From positions 2,155,148 through 2,219,147 of the forward strand of contig CM063244.1 in NCBI GenBank assembly GCA_032158295.1: a DNA stretch of 64,000 nucleotides, read 5' to 3'. Shown one piece after another: positions 43,848 through 56,000 of the stretch. Each line of letters starts with the position of its first letter. Position 1 is the stretch's first letter. This DNA comes from Pycnopodia helianthoides. Its lineage: Eukaryota; Echinodermata; Asteroidea; Forcipulatida; Asteriidae. A program made the translations under genes and the position numbers. A model generated the notes under the pieces. The model made no database searches. It saw nothing but the letters and a program-made list of their open reading frames with translations, and had not been told where the DNA came from.

Positions 43848-44035
43848 ATGCCACGTCGCACCCCGGCCCCGGTAAGGGGAACCACCCTGCTGAGGTCCCT
43901 CCCCTATAATTATTTGACAGATCTGTCACGCCTTCTAGATCCGCCAAATTCCTCATTCCTAGACTGGAGAGGTCTGGCCAGTCGGATTCTTCGGAGCTCT
44001 GATGATGAACCAAGATACGATGCGACTGCCATAGC
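43848..44035 (+). CDS. IRAK4: IRAK4-like exon 1 (death domain)
   Basis: ATG to GC|GTAAGA. Encodes [20 protein letters not shown] and [20 protein letters not shown], first helices of the death domain. Confidence 0.92.
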
Positions 44036-47000
44036 GTAAGATTTATTACCCAGTGGAAGATCAGTAGAAATCCAGAATAGTCAAGAACACCCCCCCCCCC
44101 CTAAGAAGAAAAAAAAACGGTAGTAATAAAACTTTAAAATTTAAATGGCCAAAAAGGTAATAGTGACAAAATAAAAAATTAAGATAACAAATTAAAGGGA
44201 CAAAAACCAGAAAAAAACGAAAGAAAAAAAAACACCTTCAATTAATTACTCAAAAAGGAATAAATTAAAAAGACACTTGTCAAATTTGGGGGGATCAAAA
44301 TTGACATCTTTTTCCATATTCTTATTACTTTGAATTGAAATATTTCTCAAAATGCTTTTTACTATCGAACGTTGCTTTACTTCAAACCAAGAAGGTTTTT
44401 TTTGCCATTAATTTTTTAGAGAGATTACCAATTAAATACCTTCCCTTTAAATGGAGCTGTTGTGACCTGGTTTGTTTTACAGGAATTTTGATTTGGAACT
44501 GCGACGCCCTGGTGGAAGTCCAACGATAGCGCTGATCAGAGACTGGGGTACATCTAATGCAACTGTACAGGATCTAGTTGGCTACCTGATTGACATGAGA
44601 CACTATGCTGCCGCAGAAATCATTTTACCTGGTACGATTAGGCCAAATGAATAAACAAAAGCATGTTTAGCGTCCCCGCCCGCTTCCTTTTTAGAGGCCG
44701 CCTCCTTTTTTTTCCCCCCCTTTTTTTAGGATCAATTTTTACGATCTCTGGCAAAAAAATACATAACATCAATTTTTCGGCTTTAGCATACAGAAAAAGC
44801 ACACCCCAAAAAGCTGGCAACCATCTTAAAAAATAGCCCGGCCGGTTGTCTTGGAAAATGTGTCAGGCGGCCATTTAGAAAAAAAAGAAAAAGGCAGGCC
44901 CTTTACATGTTTTTAAATATTTTGCCTTGTATAATAATGTATTTATAGCCTTACGAAGTGCACGTATCTACCAATAAGGTACTCAAGGCGCTTGAACAAA
45001 CAGAAACATGTTAAGACAGGTTTTTAAATTTTTAAATTATGAGACCAGTTTATGTAGCTACTTATAAGGATTTACAAGGTGCTGCGGCGCATTCCGCAGC
45101 CACTGGCAAACACGTTCCCTCAGCGATAAGTGTATCTGAGTACTTTATTGTGTGTTACACACGAGACACACACAGATTTACGTCCCGTCTGAAGGACGAA
45201 GCAATAATGGTTAAGTGCCTTGCTCAAGGACACAAGTCCCACACTCTGCGATCAGAAACCCCAGAGCTTGAGTCCGGTGCTCTTAACCGAGTTATATGTA
45301 GGGTTCAAACTAATATTCTGACAGCTCGGCTTGACACTGGACCCAGGGGTGGATTTCACAAAACTCTTCCTAACTTAGGACTAGTCCTAGGCAATGCTAA
45401 GAGATAGACTAGTCTTAAGTAACTGGTCTTATCTTAAGACTAGTCCTATCTCTTAGCATTGCCTAGGACTAGTCCTAAGTTAGGAAGAGTTTTGTGAAAT
45501 CCACCCCTGACCCCTCAACCATCCTACACGCCAGTTGCTCGATAAAACTTGAAGTTGAACTTTTTTTATGATCATAATTGGTCTCTATCCTTGTGCATGT
45601 CAACAGGTGTTACAGCAGACCTTGATCTGAATGCTCCGGATCAAGTGTCTCCTTCCACCGTGAGCCAAAACAAGTTCGAGAGCATGCCAGGACAGGTCAA
45701 CTTTGCCACCCCTCATCGACTCCGTAGTGACTGCAGTGCCAGGACATCATCAGAAACTAACGGCTGCAACGAGGTTGTCGTTTCAACGGGAAGGTCTCTA
45801 GACTTTAATCTTTACGTTCATTTCAGTTGTTAATAAACGCAGACGGCATCATTTCATTGACTAGTTCTGGTTGTGAAGGCAAGGACTCTCAGAAAGCGAA
45901 TTTAATCACTTTACTATCCAAGAACCCCGTGGAGAGAAGACAATGAAGGAAGTTTCAGTTTTAGGTGTGGGAGGAAAACCCCAGAGAAATATTCCAGAGA
46001 AAATCAGGCGATCAGAGCATACTGATCGAAATGCTGAGTTGTTAACCACCCGTTCTTTTCAGAACCAACACTACTCAAAGGAGATTTAACATGGTGTTAC
46101 CGCAAACCTCTCTTAGTATACTTTATGTGTCTCACTTCGTAAAGCGCGTGCCACACACAAGACAAGGGTAGTTTGTGAAAACTTTTTTTTTTTCTACACA
46201 TGAGCTTGGTGCGCGTTGTGGATTACAATGGTAAATGGAACCTGTGTGTCAGTTTGTGGAAACGAAAAATGTTCACTTTGTGTAAAGGTTGCAATGCAAT
46301 ATTATCTTAATCAAAAAAGTAGAGCTCTTCAAGCCTTGAAACTTCATGAAATTGTAGGCTTTGATAAATATTGTATAAACATGTGAAAATCTGAAAAACT
46401 TAAGAGAAAGGGGTTTTGTCCACAATGTTTCAGTTTGTAGCATCAGTGACACACTTATGCCTTTACATGTTTTTTTTCTGCTACAGTAAGCGCAAAAATG
46501 TGCTCACTGGTAACCGGAGTTATATACCAAAAAATATACCGCAATACATCTTGGGAAAGTGAGTACAGTGAAAAAAAAATCAAGCTGCCAAGATGGATGC
46601 CATGCTGTAGCTTACATGTAACTGTGCCGGGGTTTCATAGTTGTGTACCGCATTGCTTCCAAATGAGGGTGCCATGATGATTGCCGATGTAGCTCTAGGA
46701 CTTGGATTTCCCCCAGAATCCTTTTTTGGAGCCGATCATGCATTTGAACGTGCACATGTGCTACTGGGCTTAGGAATGATTAGTGTCCCTAACGAAGGGA
46801 CGCTTTCTTTAACTTTATAAGCATTGCAGAGAATTGGAAAAATAAGAAAATGCAGATTGTGTAATTTTTTCTCTTTTTAAAATTTGGACAGAAGCAGCAG
46901 CACCGTTTTGGCTGAAGCCTCCAGCCGACTAGCCCAGGAGGCGATGAATCTTTAGTAACAACCAGTTTACCCGACTTTGAACCCGATCAAGGTACTGTTG

Positions 47001-50000
47001 TGAAATTACATATAGTTGTATAAGAATAGATTATAGATTTATCAGCTATTGATCACCAATAATTGGCAATAGATATGCAGCGATATAGGCTGGCGCGTGC
47101 AGCGCGCCGCACCTGCTACGTGATTATTAATACGTGTGCGTGATATAAAGAACGTCTTGTTTATATCGAGCACCTGCACCTTTTGCGCTAGCGCCCTCTT
47201 TGGCGTAGTGCGTCAAGTTGTCTGCCACGCTACACGCTAAAACGCTACCATATTAATGAATGGATTTTATCGTAATTGTTCTGGATCGAATGTTATGTTC
47301 TCTATTCCTAGTAAAACATGTTGTGTTAATATAAAAGGCTGTGGAACATAAAACATAGGAGTTCTTGCTCGGATACTGAAGTAGTCGGACCTGACCGTCC
47401 GATAATAAATAGTTGATTCCACACTGTGATTCTGTCCGTGTTAACTTATTTCCGGTTCTCAAGTCTCCCGCGAACGAATTCACAACAGTACTCTACGTGA
47501 CATCTACTTCCGGTAGAAATGTAGTCATTTACTACTGGCACCTTCAGGGTAATATGCACCATCTTGTTCCGGGGGCGGATTTGTACACGCGTTCGCCGTC
47601 TGCGACTCCGCACTCGAAAGTGACAGGCCCTCTGTCCAGACGCATGCGTGGAGTGCATGTACAAAGTCGCAGAAGGCAACAAGTGTTTGAAACCAACAAA
47701 TCTGCCTCTCGAACAAGATGGCGCATATGAAAGTCCTTATTGCATGTATGGTACAGCACTGGTTACTTGTAGGTATTACAAGGTCAAAATCTATGCTCTT
47801 TTGATTGAATATCATAGAAATTCAGGAATAGACTGGAAATTCTTTGTAGACAAATGTACAGACCGTATATTTGAAGTGTGACGACGCCATCAAACACTTT
47901 TGGATTCTGACAAAAATTGCACTTGAAGAGTATCAAACACAGTAGCATTTTACACCGTTTTAACCTGAGTTTATAATTTGTGTCCTGTTTTTCATAAGGG
48001 CTCTACCTATTGGAAAATGAGTGAATCCACAAAACTGAATTCGACCTTAAGAGTCCCTCTCTAAAGTGTTTGTTTAATTGTATTTTATTGTGAACCTCTA
48101 GTTCAAGTCTTCAGCTATATTGACCTGAGCAATATGACGAACAGATTCGACGACCGTCCGTTTAGTGAAGGCGGTAACATGGTGGGCGAAGGGGGATTTG
48201 GGACTGTGTACCACGGCAAGTTTAACGGCGGACATGAATGTGCTGTGAAAAAACTCAAACAGGTTAGTGAAACAGACCGACGATGGATTGATTTGTTTGT
48301 TGTTTATTTATTTGTTTATTAAACAGTATTTAATGGATTTATGATTCACAGCTTCTCCAACCTCGTTCCCAGGGGTGTACGATCTCACCGCAACATTTCT
48401 TCCCAGAATGCCTTGCTCGATCAGAACCCCTGGAAGTGTGACTTGATATATCCAAATATATTGGGTATTTTAATTAGGCCTGTAGTCGATGTGCTCTACA
48501 GACATGCTCAAAATGGTAGCCTGCAAAAGAGGCATTTAGTCTTCTAAACATCATGGACGACTCTATGTGGACACCAACCTTGTCTGGCATGACACATTCA
48601 TGCCTCGTTTGGACAAATGAGTAGGGAGCCATTATTTGGAAACGACACTGCAAAGTGTCCAATAATTATCCATATTGGACTCCAATATTTAAGGTTGGAG
48701 CGTCACAGCAGTATACATAGCAAGTACATGACATGTGATGCTTATTCCACCAATCAAGAAGGATCCATGTGTGCTGGGTTGGCGTAGTGGTATCTTTCCT
48801 CGCCTTTCACCTCTGGGACCCTGGTTCGAATCCTGCAGAGGACATTATGTGGATTGGGTTTTCAGTCCCTACCTGATTGCGTGGGTTTTCCGGTGAATAA
48901 TTTTCCGGGACTTCCTTCTTTGTCTTCTCTCCATGGGATTCTTGGCTAGTATAGTGATTAAGTTCGCTTTCTGAGAGTCCTTGGCTTCACAACCAGAATT
49001 AATAAGTGAAATGAAATGAAATAGTTTCCATGCCTGATATATAATCAAGTAACACCTTGAGAAACCTGTGGACAATGCACTGTAAATGTTATGTTTTTAT
49101 CATCAGATTCATTAGTGACCTTGTCTCATAGTTAAGATCAAGGCCCAATTTCATAGAGCTGCTTAAGCACTAAAAGTAACTAAGCACAACAAAATTATGC
49201 TTACCTACCAGAGTAAGGTTACCAGCCAAACTACCACGCCACGTGTACAATTTGTGACTGGTATCCGGCTCATTTCTGCTTAGCAGACACTTGTTAAGCA
49301 ATATTCTCTGTTTAAGCAGCTCTATTAAATTGGGCGCAGGTGATCACCAAATATTTGGATATTGTAAGCAAGTTGATGATCAATAGCACTCTCCTCTAAT
49401 GCTAAGAAAAGGAAGCGCAGTAACCGGATCTAAGACAACGCGTCAAATTTCACTCACGGCGCTCGCGTACATGTCCATGCTTTAGGTTAATACTCACGTG
49501 TACTGTCAGTTTCTGAACTACTGTTGCGTGTAGTGGCCGAGTGGATAAAAAGCACCAAACTCAAGTTATGGTGTTTCTGTTCGGCATAGTGTGGGTTCGA
49601 GTCCCGGTCGCGACACTTCTGTCCTTAAGCAAGACACTTAACCAATATTGCTTTGTCCTTCGGATGGGACGTAAAGCTGTTGGTCCTGTGTGTTGTGTAG
49701 TGCACGTAAAAGAAACCAGTCCACTTATCGAAAAGAGAAGGGGTTCGCCCCAGTGTTCCTGGTTTGATTGGCTGTATATTGTGCCACAGCACCTTGTACA
49801 CCGTTATATGGTGCTATGTAAAAGGAATAGGTCTCAAACTTCAAAACATAGCTCAACATATATACATGTACCTTGCAGAAAAATACTTAATGTTGAAGCG
49901 CCTTGAGCGCCACTGAGTGACGCATATCTGCGCTATATAAGAAGCCACTATTATTATTACTGCGGTCTGGCGCGCCGATGCTGTGATCGCGCGAGTGGTG

Positions 50001-53000
50001 GAAAATTTGTCTGACATCCGGGTGTTTTTCGTCGTCACTAGTGCGGAGTACATTATGAACCTCACTGACTATCTGGCCGTAGGCTACCGCCATCTTAGCT
50101 CTCAGCATTGTGAAGAGCTAGAACAAGATGTTACACAAGAGACGAGTCAGTTGGTCCACAATGCTCTCACAAAGATGGCAAACCAAAACATCATCGGCCT
50201 TTTGACTAGCTACACATTCAGTACATTTAATTAAGGGGGCCTTGTCAATATTCCCTAAGCGTTCCTCTGCAGAAAGTCTGCGGTTAGGCCGGCAATTCTA
50301 TGCTGTCAAGGAGTGCAGACCGTCTGCAGACAGGAAGGATTTGTGCACTGAAGCGCGCCAAAGTTTAATAAGCTCGACCTGCCAAGTACTTTTGTTGTTT
50401 GACACAATACCTTCATCAATAAACATGAGGTGATGAATGTCAGTGGCAAAAACGCAGACTGTCCGTTGCTCAGATTTTGACTCGGCTGTTTTTTAAACAT
50501 AGAGGAAGGAATACACAAAATAATTTTCAAATGCTAATGTATAGGGCCAATCATTTAAAAGATATAGACGATGTGACATCACATGTTTACAAAAGAGCCA
50601 CAGAGCCTGGACTTCCTGCAGGCACGATTTGTACACAGCTCAATGGAAGAAAGCATAAAATCTTATATTTTATGGAGATTGCACTGTCTAATTCTTATCA
50701 ACTTTTGATATGATGAAAATGATGAAAGGGGGCACATCTAAAAACTTGTCCAGCTTTGACTTTTATAACTCTTGGTTTTATGTGGAAGTTATGACACAAA
50801 ATGTCAACTTTCCCATGGGACCAGTGTAGTATCTTGCCTGCCAGAATACTCAAAGAATGTACAAGGTCACACTTATTGTAAACAACGCTCACATGGTCTA
50901 TACTTTTCTGTTTTAGGATGTTTTCCCGTGTTCAGATATGGACGTCATCGAGCAATATCGGAATGAACTCAAGATGCTGCAAAGGTTGGTCAAACGTTCT
51001 TCTCTTGTACAGTAGACTGTTTTAAAACTTGTAAAATATACTTTTTGATCACAGATTTACACAAAACTTACACAGTCTAATGATGATGATAGTAGAAAAC
51101 GTCCCTTGAAATATTTCTGTCTGAAATGCCATATTTGATGAGAAATGAATAAACTCATTTTCCGATTGGAGTTTATCGCTCAGTGAGCGTTTTATTCATT
51201 TGTTGAATCTATATGATTTCATGCAAAATGTGTAATCGGTTTTTCACTATTTTCTCGTGACTCAGATGGCCGATCGATCTCAAACTTCTTCAGGTTTGTC
51301 AGTTTATGTATATGGTGGATTACATAAAGTGCTTACACTGCCAGCAACTGTTTTGTTAGCAAAAACCAATTCTGTAATGTTCCTTTAATCCTACGATACT
51401 TACGTTGGCATACTCCTGGTGCCTCAAAATCTCTCATGTGCCTCACCTTGAAGTGGCCGCCTGGCCTTGTGAGTTAGAGGATATTTTGTATTAAAAAAAA
51501 CGGACTACTTGGTTCCGTCTTAATTTTCACGTCTTATATTTGTTAACCTTTTTGCCCCACGCTGATGGAGGACCTCCCCCCAAGCCATGACTTGATTGGT
51601 TTAATAACATCTTTCCTATATTCTATTAATATTGTTATTTATCTTATTGTATATAATATTATGATCTTAGCCATTGTGTTGTTTGGATTTTACTTAAAGG
51701 TTGGGACAAAGATTGGTTTTTGTAAACATAATGCTGGTTTATAGGCACAACTGATAAAGATAGATACCATTAAAGTCACTTGTGAAAGTTTCAGCTCAAA
51801 ATAGGGCCTACTTGTTGAGAAAACAGAGAATAAACTGCCATAATACTATAGCAAGACTGTCAAATCCATCCACGCTTTGGAAGGTGACAGCGGGGTACCA
51901 ACCGCATCTCTGGCCGCAGCATTCGCAAACGGACACCAACCCTCAGAAATCCGAGAAACGATTCATGCGTGAGTCGTTTCTCAGATTCAAATTGTTTTGG
52001 GATGAAAAAGTTATCCAAACCATGTCACCTCGAAGGGAATCCTTTCTCAAAATAGTTTATAGTATCAACAGCTGGAGTGCTTCTCACCAAGTAAGTTTTT
52101 ATGGCTATATTTTTTTCGGAGTAGTTACCAATCTATGACCCTACCTTTATTAAAGGAACATTACAGAATTGGTAAGAAAAAAACTTGTAAAATATACTTT
52201 TTAATCACAGATTTACATGAAACTTACACGGTCTCATGATGATGATAGTAGAAAACATCCCTTGAAATACTTCTGTCTGAAATGCCATATTTGATGAGAA
52301 ATGAATAAACTAATTTTCCGATTGGAGTTTATCGCTCAGTGAGCGTTTTATTCATTTGTTGAATCTATATGATTTCATACAAATGTGTAATCGGTTTTTC
52401 ACTATTTTCTCATGACCCAGATGGCCGATCGATCTCAAACTTCTACAGGTCTGTCAGTTTATGTATATGGTGGATTACATAAAGTGCTTACACTGCCAGC
52501 AACTGTTTTGTTAGCAAAAACCAATTCTGTAATGTTCCTTTAAGTCAAAGAGCCATACGAACCTTGTATGCAAGTTGTCCATTTTTGTGTGTACTCAAAC
52601 AAGTTTTTGTGATTTATTTATTTATTCTAATTTTGTTTTGTCTTCATTCGGGCCAACACTTTGAACAAGCTTACAGACATAGTGTTAGCCAGAGGGGTGT
52701 CTGGGGTGTCTATTGGACACCCTGTTTGAAATTTGGACACCCTGTTTTATCCGTCGTTTAGAAGTAAATGTATTGTAAGGGAACAATTTGAATGCTTCCA
52801 CATTCACCCCTAGATTGCAGCATGTGAATCTGGTCGAGTTGTACGGCTTCAGTTTTGACGGGGACTCGCCGTGTCTTGTCTTCAAGTATCTTAAGAACGG
52901 CTCCCTGCAGTCGGCACTCAGTAAGGACAGGTACCTCCACCTACCTTGGGAGGCTCGAGTCCGTATAGCGCAGGGGACGGCTCAAGGTCTTTGTTACTTA

Positions 53001-56000
53001 CATCAGCAAGATACCGTCCACAGAGATGTTAAAAGGTAAAAGGGGCTTCCAGTGAATGTGACGTATGCAACTCAAAATACTCCACCAGTTTTATTTTTTA
53101 AAGAGATATCGTCTAACCCACAAGTCCGGGTGGCCACTTCAAGGTGAGGGCTACACTAAACTGATTTGGGCTGTTTGACCCAAATCAACTGACACCAGGG
53201 GCACGTTGCCATCTACTCCTGGGGCTGAAAGAGGGTTACCCCCTTCACAGTCCGTAAGGATGTAGGCATGGGTATCATCCACCTGGAGCCTGACTGGTAG
53301 AGCAGAATGCACTACCTCCCCAACTTATGGTTAAGTGAACCCACACTCTGCTGCTGGCAACACCAGAGCTTGGGTCCGGTGAACTAGACCGCTCGGCCAT
53401 GACACGCCAAAATAACTGATGTCAAGGCCTTTTGTTACGATACCAAAACAATCAGCACAGTTTGATCCTTGATTTAATCAAAGTTGTACTAAAACCAATT
53501 GATGTTCAGCAATTACAATTAACTAATGAACTGAAATTTCATTTACCTAATAGTATTGATTATAGATTACTTTTAGCCCAAAATTTGTGTCCAAATAATT
53601 CAACTTAATCTCAAACTTCACTTTGAATATAATCAGAAAACACATCTTTTTATTCTGTAAACTGTGTTACCCCACATGCATAGAAATCTATGTAAATAAC
53701 TTACTTATTTGGGATTCAACAAATAAAAATTGACAAGATTGGGATTTGAACTGACGACCTCTGGCTTAACCTCTTGGCGCTCTACCAACTGAGCTATCTA
53801 GCCCTACTGTACGCAGTCTCCCTATTTGATAATCTATGTTCGGGATACCAGTCAGAAGCCATTCAACCAGGGCCCAATTTCATAGAGCTGCTTAAGCACA
53901 AAAAGTAGCTAAGCACAACAAATTTATGCTTACCAGAATAAGGTTACCAGCCAAACTACCATGCCACATGTACAATTTGTGACTGGTATCCTTCTCATTT
54001 CTGCTTAGCAGACAATTGTTAAGCAGTATTTTCTGCTTAAGCAGCTCTATGAAATTGGGCCCTGTAACCGAGGCATAGCCAGGGATACACCAAGTTTACG
54101 ATACAACCTAGAAGCGGCAGCCAGGGGATCATCTTAATTGGATGCGACTTTTTTCATTTCAATATCAAGTATTTCAATACACATATTTGGCAGCAATTTG
54201 GCAGCACAGGCTGTATACTCCCAAGGGAGCTGAGATGGTTTAGGAATTGAAATAAATGGCCCAGTGACCAGGGGTAATATGTTGGAGGCCATGGGTCACT
54301 GAGTGAGGGATTTGAGTGCTATATATGAGAAGCCACTACTGTTATATATCATTATCTTTAAAGGCAGTGGATACTTTTGGAAATTACTCAAGAAATACAT
54401 CGCCATAAAAAACTTAAGGAGTGCCTGAGAGCTGCTGATAGTATAAACCATTGTGAGAAACGACTCTCTCTGAAGTAATGTAGTTTTTGAGAAAGATAAT
54501 TTCTCACTGAAATATTTGAATCTGAAAGGTTTCAGGCATGAAGCCTTTCCCAGGCATCCGAAAGCACACAATTCTATGCAACAAGGCTGTTTTTGTCTGT
54601 CATCATTTTCATGCAACTTCGATGACAAATTGAGCCAAAATTTTCACAGGTGTGTCATTTTATGCGTATGTTGGGATATAATACACCAAGTGAGGATACT
54701 AGTCTTTGACAAATAAGGAGCGCGTTGTGATGCCTGTACACAAATATTTATGATTATTTTTAATAGTGTCAAGACAATGTAGCAGGCCTCAAATTTTGCA
54801 ATTGTTGTGGGTGCCCTTAAAAACCTTCAATACAAATTCAAATTTTCCTCATTGGGTGCCCTTCATTTTAGGGAAATTGCCGTGCCCTTTTGAAAATGAA
54901 ATTCGAGGCCTGATTTGGGATGACTATTAACTATTTATGCATCCAGAAAACTGCCCCTATTGTGTTTAAAAAACAAAATAAAAAACAATGATTTTTTGTT
55001 TTGATTCCCTGCATTAGTGCAAATGTTCTTCTTGATGAGCAATTAACGGCTAAAATAGCTGACTTTGGTCTGATGCGGGCCCTACCCAGCGGCGCTGGCA
55101 ACACGCACAAGACCTCCACAATTATCGGCACGTCGGCATACATGCCGCCGGAGGCACATTATGGAGAGGTGTCATCCAAGGGTGACAGCTTCAGCTTCGG
55201 TGTGGTAAGTGGAAGCCATTTTCTTTTACGTTAAAGTGAAATTTCAGAGCGTTGAACATGCCGGCGCTCTTTCAGCTCGGTTCATTAACAGCGACCAGCC
55301 ACCAACCCGGTCATCACCACGCAGTGAAGAACGTGCCACCACGCTGTTATTGCCTAATTGATTGTAAGCTCGAAAAATACCTGCAGAATTGAAGAAGCAT
55401 GGCTATCTTAAGATATCCCAAACTCTCAATTCAAGATGCAATCGCTTGACGGAATTTCCCAGTATTTTATTGATTTCGAGCATTGTGGACTTAAAATGAA
55501 AAAAATGTTAAATGGTTTAATTACCACTCTGTCTTGAGTTGTAACTAGTGAATATGCATCTTCAAAGAATGGGCACCCCAGTTACCGGTCCTTATGGATT
55601 ATTCTCGTCGCTGAGAAAAATGGAAAAGGACTGGTGAATGGGACGCCCTCTATTGTCACAAAAGTCTCTCATTAGAAAGACTGCATTACTGAGAGAGCAT
55701 CTACTGATGTGATATGTCTACAGGATAGCAGCCTGTTAGAGAAGATGAGCTGGAACTCTGAAGTGTTCAGGAACTCTGAGGTGTTCAGGAACTCTGAGGT
55801 GGTCAGGAAATCTAAGGTGTTCAGGAACTCTGAGGTGGTCAGGAACTCTGAGGTGTTCAGGAACTCTGAGGTGTTCAGGAACTCTGAGGTGTTCAGGAAC
55901 TCTAAGGTGTTCAGGAACTCTGAAGTGTTCAGGAACTTTCAGGTGTTCAGGAGCTCTGAGGTGTTCAAGAACTCTGAGGTGTTCAGGAACTCTCAGGTGT

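Noticed and set aside
46892..46972. Longer version of IRAK4-like exon 4 starting after ACAG
   Set aside because: Runs into an in-frame TAG before the donor, while the shorter version stays open and joins exon 5 in phase.
49983..50234. 83-codon plus-strand frame in IRAK4-like intron 5
   Set aside because: Does not fit the kinase alignment; exon 5 (phase 0) joins exon 6 directly.
53740..53815. True tRNA gene on the minus strand (also 62190-62275 and 14908-15090)
   Set aside because: Boxes A and B are present, but the acceptor stem does not close, leader and tail repeat as a family, and copies are disrupted; these are SINE heads.
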